Assembly: GCF_051020975.1 (NCBI RefSeq)
Contig: NC_135044.1
Coordinates: 2,916,501-2,980,500 of the forward strand
DNA length: 64,000 nt
Direction of reading: 5' to 3'
Source of the DNA: Osmia lignaria lignaria
Taxonomy: Eukaryota; Arthropoda; Insecta; Hymenoptera; Megachilidae
In this document: in pieces, positions 48,701 through 61,422 of the stretch
Layout: each line of letters begins with the position of its first letter
Position numbering within the stretch: the stretch's first letter is position 1
Notes under the pieces: generated by a model
Seen by the model: only the letters and a program-made list of their open reading frames with translations
What the model was told of the DNA's origin: nothing
The model's database searches: none
Translations under genes and position numbers: made by a program

Positions 48701-51700
48701 TCCATAAACGTCGGAAAATAGAAACGGAGCTAGGGATGAATTCGTAGGTTTAACGAAACTAGAATAATCCATTAATTTACATAAATTTACACATAATTCA
48801 GCCGGCTCCAGTGCGCTCTCCCCTCTCACTCCTTTTTTCTGTTTTGCACACGCGAAACTTTATGCAACCGTGGCAAAGGGGATCTGTTAAAATTCATGAC
48901 GAGGTTTTCATGGTGACCGCGAGTTTTAACGTTAAGAGCAATGCAGCTCTGAGAATTGCAGACGCTAACGCAGGAGATGGCATTATCCATTAATTCTCTA
49001 GACTTCACTTTTTTAAATAAAAATGATTCATTTTCAGATAGGATAACTGGTTATGAACAAATAAGGTTGCATTTATGTACAATTGTTAATATTCCTATCT
49101 CGATATCAGTGTTTACAAAAAGATACAAGAGTCTCGATCTAAAAACACGACCTTAATAATTCTTTCTGACAAAAATTCTGATGCTGAACACACATTTACA
49201 AGTTCCTTTCGACTTCTTTACTTCTTCCGTTGAATTGTTTTCCTCGCTTCAAGCAGAAAGCTTTCAGAAGAAAGTAGGTACGAGAAAGAAAGAGAAAAAT
49301 GGCTAACGAAACAACGGAAGCACGGAATAGAAGGTAAAGGGGAAGTAAGAAAAGTATCGAACTTCTTGCGGACGGTACCTTTAAATGTGCGACGATGTTG
49401 ACCAGATCCGTGGGCGAATCTTTGAAAGGTTTGTTGCAGAGAGGATGGAAAGGAAGTAAACGATGAAAAAGTGAAAGCTGGTGAAATATGGCAGCAAACA
49501 CGAGATGATAGATATATGGGGACAAAAACCTGATGTTCCCGTAGTAACGTTACAAATATTTTAGCTAGTTAGCTTTCGATTGATTTGTTTCTTTCTTTGG
49601 AAGCTAGTACCGGATTCATTTGAATCATCTACGAATACTAACAAATACCATAAATGGAACTTTTACCCCGAGCTAAGGTCCTAGATAAAATATTGTAAAA
49701 TGTGAATAAAATTATGCATAAAGTTGAACTGTCGGTAACAAGAAATCGTATCTGCGTAGTTCATTAAACGTGAGTAGAAAGAAACTTCCGTTTCTTTTTG
49801 CATGACTCCCGGAATAGAATCACTAAGGGCTTCCGTCTTCCAATTCATTATTAGAGGTTTTCTGAGATCTGTTGGAGAATTGTTCTGACTTTTCATAATG
49901 TACATTTTTCGAAACTTTCCGCATACCTCTCAATCGTAATTTCATTTTTATTCATCATACCGGATATAATTTTACATTTCCTCGTCGTTAGAACTAATGA
50001 TCTGTGATAAATCCTACTAGTAATTAACTCGTCCTCGCTTGGACCGATATCTCTACGATTAATTAAGTTTTAGTTGACACCGTCTATATATTCTCATCTT
50101 CTTGGAAACTGTTTGTTATACTTATTAAATTATAATCAAACTAGGATTGACTTTCACACATAAACCTCTAATTCTAGTAGAGTTTATTAATAATAAAATT
50201 TACGGAATAAATTAATTACTTATAATTTATTAAGGTTAATTAGGTAATACTGCAGAATCTTTTTATACAGAATTCATCACAAATTATGTAAATGCTTTAA
50301 ACTAATTCAATACTACTCTATGGCAATCGATTTGATAGACGAATTTTCTATTTTAAACCATTGAATAAATTATGTTGTGGTAATGGTTTTAATGGCTCTA
50401 AATTTAATTGTTTGGAAATTTATCAAATCCCTTATTAATTTATAAAGCTTTTAAACGTTGCTGAATGACTTTACTTTCAATTACCAATTTGGTAAAGTGG
50501 TATTTAAATGAAATAATGGCCCCAGGATGTCATCTATTCGAAGAACAGTTAATTTAATTTCTATGCAAAGTTTTCATAGTATATAGATTGAAATGAATCG
50601 GTTAAATGAACAGTTTTCCAAGAATCGAATCGTTCCGGTTTCTCGCTAGATCGCTGTCGTTTCGTATTGTACGATATTAGTCGATCGCAAATACACGTGA
50701 TTGAAATCGTTATCTTCCGGCCCGCCGGTTATTACTTCGATGAGTAACGCAAACGGAATTCCATGGGGTTAACACGCGTATCCGTATATTAATTAGTTTA
50801 GAAACTAGTCAAGCCCCCAACTTCGTCTATAATTCACCGATTGTTAATTGAAATGATCGAACACAGCATCTTGAAGGAGGCCTTCCGTTGATGCCATCGA
50901 ATTCAACCGGAAATAGGGATTCTGTCATCGAACTCAAAAATGACTCAGATCTTTTAAACCCGGGTTAAATTTTTTCAAGAAATGCAATTAAATTTGGAAA
51001 AATAACGCAAATAATTTGCATTAGAAAAGTCTGCTTCAAAGACGGTGTCCGCCTTTCTAAATTTGAATAGAAACACAGCTTGTATCTTTTATATATTTCG
51101 CGGAAACCATTAAGTTACCTATCATCTTGAAGCCCCCCGGATTGACGTAACCCCTTAATCCCTGAAGATCGACAACCGGCAGTTTCCAATGGCTTACCGT
51201 TTAGTGCTTTGCAAAATCGAACGGTTGAAAATTCATTGATTGGTAGTAATTAATTGGTTTTTAGCCTCGATAAAGCGAGGTTTCACCGATTGCTGGGTAT
51301 CTCGACGCGCGGCTAAACGGCTATAAATATAGGCCTTCCAATTTATCCGCACATAGATTTCTCCAGGTAGATTAAAATCCGCCTACCCCTTCGACCAGTT
51401 ACGCGAGATGACGTTTCGTTTGTTTTTTTATTAGTTTCCCGGTTAGCCATGGAATAACATTTGAAAACCGAGGGATATTTACGTGAAATATGTTCTGGCT
51501 ATGCCCTTTGAATATTCCAGTCTGGCGCGAGAATTAAATCACTGGTCGTTATTTCAGCTTTAAGATTTTACGTAAAGAGACGAGGTGAAAGATAATTGAT
51601 ATTATTTCGGCATCAATTGAAATTGCAAGAAAACGTCTGCTACTCGATGTAAAATTTATGAGTTGTCAATTTTACAAGGAAATTGTTTTTCGTTATTATA

Positions 51701-52272
51701 TTACAAGCAACTTTTGAGAATTTACTTGAGAAAATTCACACCATCCGAATATCCGACGAAGGGAATGCGACAACGAGGGTTCCCCAAATATGTAAAGATT
51801 CTTTGACGCACGTCCACTTTTGAAGAATCGCATCATACTTATTGTAAAGAAATGATTTATGAAGCGTAATAGTCAGGATATTCAGCACAAACGGTCCTTA
51901 AAACCGCTGACATCCGAGGGATCATCCTTCATCCTGATTAAGGGGAAACGAGCGAAAAAGAGACATTAAAAAACCGAAAGAAACACAACAAAGGAAAATA
52001 ATAGACCGCGAAGAAAGGAAAGCGTTCATCATTTTCAAGCGTTGCTATAGAATACCGTGCGTTTCTTAAATCGGAGACCAGAACCGTGAAACTTTCCTTG
52101 TTAGTGACCGGTAGTGGAACGGAAAAAGGAGCGCATTAATTAAAGAGGCGGCATTATGAATAATAGCGGTAATAAAGAGCCACGATGAAGTCTACGTTGA
52201 GTTAGAGTGTACGTGGCCCAGCTGGCCAGACATTATTATAAATGAAACCATGATCGAAATATAAATTCTAGT
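45710..52272 (+). other. Intron sequence, no exon recognised
   Basis: AT-rich with CpG-containing blocks at 46620-46930, 47260-47640, 48050-48470, 50620-50960 and 51160-51430. The 124-codon ATG frame at 46567-46941 (minus) and the multiply open block at 48058-48470 have no recognised domain and no paired splice sites. ATTGTATACAAT at 48370-48381 is a perfect 12-bp palindrome. Confidence 0.35.
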
Positions 52273-52400
52273 TTGACCCTTTAAAATAGGCGATTCCTCT
52301 GACCTTTGTATTTTATGCCACAAAATAATGGGTTATTTTCAGGATTACCGAATTTTAACGAACAGAAACCTATTGGCTTTCATGGCACTGGAAGGGTTAA
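52273..52400. mobile_element. Possible TTAA-flanked element
   Basis: The right end GCACTGGAAGGGTTAA (52385-52400) reads inward as CCCTTCCAGTGC. The left candidate TTGACCCTTTAAAA (52273) would be its decayed partner. The right tip closely matches 4529-4544. The left pairing is weak. Confidence 0.25.
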
Positions 52401-53928
52401 ATTTAGATTTTAGGAATAAATTTTTGAAGGGTTGAATTTACTTGATAAGGTAATTGATTATTCTACAGAAGACTCAAAATTGAATTTTTCATATTCTATG
52501 ATTTCTTACCACACCGTAACGAATCACTAAATGATCTGCTTCTGTGAGCAAAAATGAGCGAATTTATATTAGCTATTCGCCAACTGGTATTAATGTGTTT
52601 TTACGGAACTCGAACATTGCGAGAGGTAACGAAGGTTCGTTAACCTATAAACCAAGGTGTATATTTAAAATTTACTGGATACTATTTGAGGATTATGGAA
52701 TGGATTAGTAGGGAGAGCAGAGATAATTTGGGGAAGTTCTAGCTAATTTCACCCTAGATATATGAACATGAAGGCTTTTTCGTTTATCCCTTGGGTAACA
52801 TTAATGAAAAGACTATTATACCTTTCTCTATCTGCATGAAAATATTACCGAATGATTATTAGGTTCTTTGAATAGAAGAAACTTCAAACACAGTTTTGTA
52901 CAGAACATCATTGATAAATTGAGAAATGAGTGAACTTTATTTTCGACCTCCGTACTTTGACTCGGCAAAATACCTATGAAATCAACCAGTTTATAGATCA
53001 TTTGTAAAATTATATATTCTCCTTTCTTTCGTAATAATTATTCGTTTAATTTGGACAATTTTTAATCGTTAAGATTAAAATTACAGCCGTATTTCCAGTG
53101 GAAATTTCAGGAAATTAATTTCATCCAAACGGGTTACGTTATCACACGGAATATTACAGCATCAAAAGATCTGTGAATTGTAATTCAAACGAATCTCGCG
53201 CGAAGCTTTTTGCGGCGCGGCCTGCAAGTACTTCATACCTGCCTTTTAAATGGACATCCCTACCCGCGGAAAATGGAAATCCAATCTTCTGTGTGACCAT
53301 TTCCTCTGAGCCGAATAAAAATCGTAGCCACAATACCACCTACTATACCATCGATATCCTGCGTTTCCGTTTTATGAACTTCTCCATGGTCTGCTGGTTA
53401 TTTGAAAACATATCGATCGTTCGAGTAAGGAAGCTCGCATCAAATTCTCGCCATAAACCACCACGTTTATTTTCAAAATATTTCCGAAGCAAAGTTACCG
53501 AGAAATTTTGTTAAAAATACCGAGCATAGTATTGAAAAGATTTCCAATTTCTTTTGACACCAAAAAGCACTGCAGTTTGCACATTGCACGTTGTATTAGA
53601 GGCAACCTTTATATCGTGTACATTTGCAAGAAAATGTTCTGATTCTTGGAAATGCATAGAGGGAAGTTATATTTATGAAACTACGTGTTGTTCAAGATCG
53701 TAGATATTCATCTTGATCCTTGATGGCTAAAAGTAGAAAGCGTTACGTTCCAAATGGCTGCAAGTTGACTCACGAGGAGAATAGCAAGCCTTTCAGGTCA
53801 CTGATTTCCTTGAAACTTTGTAAATTAGTAAGTTTCATCACCCTGTTTGTGAATATACGCCATTACGGTGGCAGATTCTCAATCTCTTTCGAGATATTCA
53901 TGACGGAAATTTCACTGTGACGACTGCC
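52401..53928 (+). other. Intron sequence, nothing recognised
   Basis: AT-rich spacer. A 113-codon frame at 53173-53514 has no recognised domain or splice support. Confidence 0.35.
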
Positions 53929-54099
53929 TTAACCCTGGAATACTACAGAGGGATATTGTGTTACCTATTCGCTTTTTTATCAACTATTACTAGGGGATGA
54001 TAGTATCTCTACTTTTACTTGGGGTATACCGTTCCCCAGTATAGTGTTAACTATTACCGTTTAATTAGTGTTAAATATAAGTATACCTTCTAGGGTTAA
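53929..54099. mobile_element. piggyBac-like MITE with TTAA duplications
   Basis: TTAA at 53929-53932 and at 54096-54099 flank a 163-bp body whose ends read CCCTGGAA on the left and CCCTAGAA on the reverse complement of the right. TTAA plus CCCTAGAA is the diagnostic terminus of piggyBac-type transposons. An internal hairpin (GGGGTATACC...GTTCCCC) is present. There is no coding sequence, so the copy is non-autonomous. Confidence 0.6.
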
Positions 54100-57000
54100 A
54101 ACAGCACTGATCGTTAAACCAGTAAAATGCAGTTATATATAAATAAATAGTAGATTCATGCGTACGAATACCGAGTCGCTATACGTTAGGTAAGAATAGA
54201 AATTGACGAAAACGGTAAACGTCCAATTTCTATGGAGCACTTTGTACGCCATAACGAAACATCTTACAGCATCGTTGCACAAATGTTAAAGAAATCTTTC
54301 TCGAGAGAAACGTTTCAAAGTAAACGAGCAAGAAAGATGACACAAAGCAGATTCTCTGTCATGTGCCATATGAAAACGTCTGTCCCTTCGTTCCCTCAAG
54401 GGGTCATGAAAACTTGAAAAGTCCGTGCCGTAATCAGTACGGCGGTACAACCAATTTCCCAGTGACATTTCGCAACGTCTCAGGAAGTAAGAAAGCCGAG
54501 TGCTACATTTCTTTTCCCGCGAAACTCGTAGCAGTTCGGCAAGATTTCAGCTAAACAACCCCGAGCGGATGTACATCGCGGTGAACGAGTTAATGCAAAC
54601 ATCGCATCCTTGGAAACACGACGAAAGAGCCAGTTACGTGCTTTTACGGTTATTTTCCCGAGACTCGAAAGGATCGTTCGTAATGGTCCCTTTTTATGTG
54701 CCTGGTAACTTTTATTTGAAATGAAAATAGGAAACAATTTTATTCGTAAATAATCATATATGCAAATAAACTTAAAAACGTTATTTCAATAATATATTAT
54801 TTCCAAAATAACAAATGTATTTGTTATAAGCTTATAGTGTAATTTGATATTAAAATATCTGACGATGAATAACTGATTTGCACAAAGCTGTTTTCCTTTT
54901 TTTATTTCTGAAAATTTTCATGTTTTCTTTCCAAAATAGTACATGTTCAGCACTTTATTTATATTTTCTATTGCTAGTTTTTTTTTACGATCTAAAATGA
55001 ATTGGAGTCATTTAACAGCCCCGATTTTTAATCATTTCAATGCATTTTAGTCATGAACAATTTTATACAAGAGCGTATATGAAATTTTCCAAAAATGTAA
55101 AAGTTATGTCCGAAAATATGGTATTGAGAGTAAATTGGACATTTCAATTCACGCGGAAATCGGGCGTATCTTTGGGAATGTAATGGAAAACATCATTCAA
55201 AGGGTGTTAGCACGAAAGTTTCGTCGAAAATGGAGAAAAGCTTGGATTTGATGCATGCGCGTGAATTTTACGTGACCTCGCGCCCGTTAATTGCTTGTAA
55301 TTGTCTACCGCATCATAATTGTCACCGATAATCAGTTTACGCGCGTCGGCATTAAATTCGAGCAATTAGGTGGCGCATAAATGAATGGCGATACGCAAAG
55401 CGTATGTTAATTATTAACGATTGTTATAAAGGCAATGACGAAATTCTGTCGTGTTAATCTGTACACGGTATTATGCTAACCACGCGTAAATTCATCGAAC
55501 GATCGATTCAAATTCAATGTGATATAAATATCTATTGAACTGTTGTTCGTCGTAATTATCACAGCTGAATCTTTAATCACTTTTTTCATTGTTGAGAATC
55601 AAATGTAGTCAAGTTTAACTCATCAGTGGTCAAATGTATGTTCGAGTACGTCAACAGGGGTAAATCTACTATACCAAAGAGGCAGAGAGGTTTAAATATA
55701 ATTCATCTATGTAAAAATGTCCCTTTATTCAATCTTGAATATTTTCTGCCCCATAATAACATTATACTCTTTATCATAGTAAAAGCAAATGATAAAATTG
55801 CTATTGCAATTCGTATCTCTAGACTATTTTCCATTCTTTTTCATTTGCACAAGTGTCCAGTGGATTTGTGAACGTACAATGGTTTAACAACGATTGCTTT
55901 AATTTGCAGAAAACCACATACTCCTGGTGGTTTCGTTTACAAGTACCCACGTGTTTAATACGTAGACGGTTTACTGAAATATTGGCTTTCTATTTGGCTC
56001 CATGTCCTAAGCGCGTTCATAAAATTCCCTTAATAACGAGAAATGGATAATATTTTCCCGCGGTCGAGTATATTGGCAACCTGTTCACCGCACTGGTTGA
56101 GTCGGAATAAATAAAGTTGCCCTAGTTGCTCAGAAGCAAGTAATTTCATTTAATTCAGTGGATTTTTTTTATCGGAAACGATTTTCCTCCCTGTTAGTTT
56201 TAGCGACTAAATTCAACAGAATTCTGTATCAATCATTTTGCGGATCGAACATTTCTCCACTGAACAGAGTAGTCTACTCTAACTTAAGAGTGTGGTGTCA
56301 AGTGGACACTTCTACCTGTAACACATTTCAGCGATATTAAGATTGCATGCAAACATTTTGAAAAATTTTCAGATTTAATTTGCTTGAAAACAAAGCTAGA
56401 TACAGAGAAATTTTATTCCACGAAGAGTCTTATCGTTGAAGGAAAAATAATAAGAAATGGTCGTTTGCATTTTGAAGCGGAAGGCAAGAAAAACGAAACA
56501 TTTGCGCTAGTTTCAATTATCAGGATGTGCTTTTAAGAAATACAGAAGGCGTATGTAGATTCAACCGCGTCCAAGTTTCCCGGTCTTACAATTTCTTTCT
56601 GTCTCTTACTTTCCTCTCTCAATTTCAATTTCTCTTCAGAGACACAGGTATTACCGATCCCGGTAACGTTTCTCATTTTCCGCATTTTCATTTACCCGAA
56701 GATTAATCAGCTCCCGCGAAGGATTCCGCTATCGTTGTGTTCGTTTAGTGTAGAATTTTAATTAAAATTCCGTAACATTTATTCCTCCGATTTTTCACGA
56801 TACAAACATACCTTTGCCGCGCTGGGTAATTGTTGTTATTTTTCCCTTTCATCTCAACGTTCAAAAAAATTTTGTATGCTTTTCATAGTGATTCGTAATA
56901 CCGTATGAAATGATTCCAAACGATCAGCAGGAGACCTGAACGAAGGGATTACTCTCGTCCTTTATGATTTGGCTTTGAATTTGAATCGACGCCCTCGGTG

Positions 57001-57650
57001 GTGCTTTCGAATGGTCGTGTCTCGTCAAATTGCAATGAGTACTTTGAACGGCTTGTTCTCGACGCTTGTTGGTCGAACAACGAGCTCTTTGTCGACAAAA
57101 AATCGAGTCGACACCGAAACACTATTGCGCGAAAAAAAAAAAGAAAAAACTAAAATGCATACTCCGCGATAGCGAGCCAAATCCCAATGTATACACGCTT
57201 TTGTTCCGCGAGATGATGTCGCGGTAGATCTAGCTCACTCTAGTTCGGTTCTTCCTTATGCTTTATTTGAGAATAACATACTATCGACACTCTTTCTTCC
57301 TTCTTTTGTGACGAAATGACATTTTCGTTGTATACCGGATTGTTTAGAGATTCCCGTTTGGTATCACAGTCTCGGAACAAGAACATTGCCTCGAAATGAG
57401 AAAGGTGGAGATTTTAAAGATTCGCTGTTTCACGATGAAATATCGGTATCCATATTCTGAATGATGTAGTTAGAAACACCAACAACTTCGTTCGAGCTAT
57501 AGCTAGGCTTGCTTTTAGTTTCTATCGGGCTATAGCAATGTCTAAACTTTGAGCAATGTCTGAACTAGACCTTGAATTCTGTCTAAACTTGATTTTAAAC
57601 TCGGGTTAAACTAGATTATCGTTTATTGCCGTAAGTGGAATACGTTATCA

Positions 57651-57676
57651 CTAATTGACTATACTAATTGACTATA
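57651..57676. repeat. Perfect 13-bp tandem duplication
   Basis: CTAATTGACTATA occurs twice head to tail, followed at once by a short AGGAAGAT duplication (57683-57699). Probably replication slippage. Confidence 0.8.
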
Positions 57677-58588
57677 GATAATAGGAAGATAGGAAGATAC
57701 ACTACACTAAAGAGTTGATAATAAAGGAAAATGAAAACGGCGAATAGTAAAATAATTAATGTAGCTAATGGAACGTAATTACAGAGGTGTATTCAGAATA
57801 TAAAAATCAAAATAATGAGTTATATTCTGCGATTAAAAAGTAAAGTTCTAACTTGTACAAGTTCCATTTCCCACGTGATGGTAAAAAAGAAGAGTACATA
57901 ATTGTTTAATTTCCTTTGGCGCGAATGAAGGAAAGTTGTTAAAAGGTAAATCAGTCATGTTGTTAAAAAAATTAATGACCGTTTCGCTGTGCCGGAACAA
58001 TTGAGTGCCGGAGAGACAATTAAAAGTTAATAGCTTGATAACAAGCTCCAGAAGATTGTAAGCAATTTAAGTGAAACGATGGCCATTTTCGCGGCCGAAG
58101 GGAAGAACCGCAGCTGGACAAGTAACAAGCGGGATTGCCCTGTTTCGCATATAGGCGAACATGTTTCTATTAATGCGCCTACGTGGAGGTAAAACCGAGC
58201 TAATTCCAAACTGAAACTTGAAATTGGATTTTCATGCTGGTGTTACCGACTTGTCATTGATTCACTCTTAATTGACGGGCCCCGTCGAAACTTTTCATCG
58301 ATTCTTGATTGCGTGCAATTAATTGGAAATCGATGGTGCGAGAAATTCAGAAGATACGATTCATCTTCTTTGTTAATCGAAAAATCAACGAGCGGTAGAC
58401 CTTTGCGGAAGTTTGAACAGCACCCTAATGTCGATGAAATGGTACATAGTCATAAGGTATAACCCTCTTGCCGTCCTAATTGCTGTAGAGTCTGATTAAG
58501 AGCCCGCAGCAGTGGAACATATCAGGATATTTATCTAAGAAGGTAGGATCCATACTTCGTTGATTCTGTTTCAAGAACTGATGGGCAA

Positions 58589-58655
58589 TTAACTCTCGGT
58601 CGGCGGACCATGGAGGGAGGCACAATTTTATTATTCAGTTTTGTAATAACTCGCG
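58589..58655 (+). repeat. TTAACCCTCGGACG-family repeat, copy F
   Basis: Begins TTAACTCTCGGTCGGCGGAC, then CATGGAGGGAGGCACAATTT. The AT-rich centre is partly preserved and similarity fades near 58655. TTAA at the tip is intact. Confidence 0.55.
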
Positions 58656-59979
58656 CGCCACTGTGTTCTTATTGAACATGCTGCTGTATTTTTTTATTCC
58701 TCATTTTTCCTACTTCTCTCTTTCCAAGTTTCTTTTTTTAACCATTCGGAGTCCTTTGTTATTTGAAAGCGAGAAAATCTAAACTGTGGATTTTCCAGCT
58801 TTTATTCTACGCTGTCAAGTAACTTAAATCCGACATTCCAGTGTTTCTTAGTATGTAGGAAAGCCGATCGAAACCGTAATCGAGTTCAAGCCCCGGTTCA
58901 CCTTTAATCCATTTTCGTCACGTTTGCAGCCATGGAAACGCTGTTCTCCGCCAGAGTTTTTATTCACCGGGAAAGGTGAAACCTTTCGCATACGATGCAT
59001 GATTGCATTTCTTGCAGGAAAGTATATTTTTTACGCTCCAACAACGGCAAAACACTTTTCCTCTACCAGTTAACTTCCACGAGATCATCGATCGTGTACA
59101 CCGGAAACTATTTTCAAAATGTCAGTCAATTCTTGATAGTGTGATATGCTTGGAACTTCTTCGAAATAACCGATCGATCACATCCTTCGGAGAAATGCAA
59201 TTGACACTGTCGGGATATTGTTGATTGATCACCATTTGATATGCAACCACTTAATAAAAGTTTCGAATTCTTCAATCAACTGATAACAATGAAATTTCCT
59301 TCTATGTTTGATAAAATGCATCGATAAGAAATGAAAATATTTGTTTAGAAAATAAATTTCTTTAATCACGATTTTAATAATTTAACTTCAAAGGATAATG
59401 GGAGAAAATATGATTAAATTTGCAACTGAACAAAAAGATATCAAATTTATCGACAACTAGATACAGGAGGACCAGCAATATTTACTTCATTGGTTTCAAC
59501 AATTATTGAGTATTGTTCGATGAAACTACAGAAACAGCAATTCCGTTCGTAGGGATTAATTGCGAAATAAATTTACCGGGTCCAGAAGTGAAGATATAAC
59601 AAAAATTATAAACGCAAATTAGGGAAACGCAAACAGGCACCTAATTGAAATACAGTTCGAGATAATTAATAGTCGAATAAATTGTGATAAAAGCGAAATC
59701 ACGAGGGTAAAACCTGACAAAGGTTATAATAACATTTTATGATGCGTCAAAATGCTTCGGGCACGTTTAGTTATTTGCATAGTAATTGCCTGCCGTAATA
59801 ATGCTTGAAATTTCACAACCAAGTTAAATAGGATTCAATTTTTATTTAAACCGCACTTTTAAGCCAGTTCCGTTAAAGAACGACCCAACAAGGTGTCGAA
59901 GATCGTTTCTGCTCTATTTTATGTGCAACAGAATCTTGTTAAAAACTTTTTACCTTCGTCTACTTCCATGTTTAACATA

Positions 59980-60280
59980 CAGGGTGTTCAATATAATGGT
60001 TACCATTATTTTTGAGGCATTTTTAGCGGTTTCAACAAAAAATTGATCAATGCTTAAATACCCAAAAATTGCAAAAACATCATTTCTTAAGTATAGAATT
60101 GAAATAATTTTGAATTTATACCAAAAAATGAAGATGATCTCAATTTTTTATTAAAGAAATCAGTATTTTTATTATTTATATTTATGCAATTTATTGATGA
60201 TCGAGCAATGATTAATTTTTTATTTTGAGAGGTAATTAAAAGTGTCAAAAATCGTGGGGACTGTTATCCTGAACACCCTG
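59980..60280. mobile_element. Tc1/mariner-like MITE with TA duplication
   Basis: CAGGGTGTTCA starts at 59980 and TGAACACCCTG ends at 60280, an 11-bp perfect inverted pair extended imperfectly to about 40 bp (inner ATTTTTGA blocks on both arms). TA dinucleotides flank both ends (59978-59979 and 60281-60282), as expected for Tc1/mariner insertion. The 301-bp AT-rich body has no open frame, so the copy is non-autonomous. Confidence 0.7.
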
Positions 60281-61301
60281 TACAATACCAGCTCATCGAT
60301 CGAGGTAATTATTTCTCGTTTAAGCTAATTAATTGAATCTAAACTCCTCTAGGGGTCTTCATATTTTGTATCCTCATGATGGACTTATAATAACAAAAAT
60401 TAAACTTGGAAACTAAATGAACAGCACAATATATTCTGTGTCATTGAATTATTGATTTTGTTTCATAGCAGTTTTGTTTTAATATTCAGTAACTGTTTAA
60501 TTGCCAGCCCAGCATGTGAAAAAACATAACATCATTTTAATCCATTAAAAATAATGAAAGCTGTCGCGACAGCAGAGTATTCTTTATTTTTCTATTTATA
60601 TTAAATTGACAAAGGTAGTAAAACCATTATTAATATTAATATAATTAAATAAAAATAATCGGATTTCTCCAAAAGTACCGACCTGAATTGACAACATAAA
60701 CCTGTTAACCATTTTCTCCTTTATTATTCTCCTAGTCTAGACTGTTTTCCCAACGAATTAGCTCCGAGTTTGCCCACTTATTTAATCAAACACCAATTGA
60801 CCATCTATCCACTTTCGTAACAAGCATCTCATCCCAATTCAGCGGTCCGGTTAAAGCAACACCCCTAATCTCGCACATTTCCACACAAGCTTCACCTTCG
60901 AGAACAAATCTCGACAGGGTGTTCTCTTGAAGGGAAAGAAAAGAGAATGGTAGAACGGGATTCGAAAAGAGTGCGGTGCGGTGATAGCGTCAAAAGCCGA
61001 GTGTAACTAGCAGAAAATCCCGTGCTCGTCCGTCGGACGACTCAGCAAGGGAACAGGAAGTACGAATAATCGAGAGGAGGGTAAACGAACCAGGCCAACA
61101 TCACGTTTTCCGTTCCGTAGTTCCTAGTCGAGCGTTGTTTTAACGGCACATCTTGAAATTCGAGATCCCACCGTGGTGTATAGAGAAGATTAACCCTTTT
61201 CCCTTGTATTACATATACAAGATATTTAAAAAAAACAAAAGGGTTCTCGATTTACAGGTTAGGTAACTAAAAAGGAGGATAAATGAGTTTTGGTACATAC
61301 A

Positions 61302-61422
61302 TCAATCCGCGGGTGGCGGACCATGAAGAGAGCTCCAATTTTCATTTAATTTTCTATTTCGTATTATCTTCATTTCCCAAATTTTACACTAATCCTTTAC
61401 AAATTATTTAAAAAATTTATAA
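61302..61422 (+). repeat. TTAACCCTCGGACG-family repeat, copy G
   Basis: Begins TCAATCCGCGGGTGGCGGAC, then CATGAAGAGAGCTCCAATTT, TTTAATTTTCTATTTCGTAT, CATTTCCCAAATTTTACACT and AATCCTTTACAAATTATTT. It is the best preserved plus-strand copy and a good guide to the consensus. Confidence 0.6.

Larger units (their letters stand above)
54100..59977 (+). other. Intron sequence, no exon recognised
   Basis: A GC-containing block at 54230-54720 with overlapping short frames on both strands, an island at 55230-55510, and purine or pyrimidine runs near 56590-56640 and 57129-57150. CTAATTGACTATA is repeated twice in tandem at 57651-57676. Repeat copy F lies at 58589. Confidence 0.35.

Noticed and set aside
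56640..56655. Possible 8-nt microexon between CTCTTCAG and GTATTA
   Set aside because: Acceptor and donor matches are each common; nothing supports an exon this small.
60915..60924. CAGGGTGTTC matching the Tc1/mariner-like tip
   Set aside because: Not preceded by TA, no inverted partner nearby, and the match stops after 10 bp.
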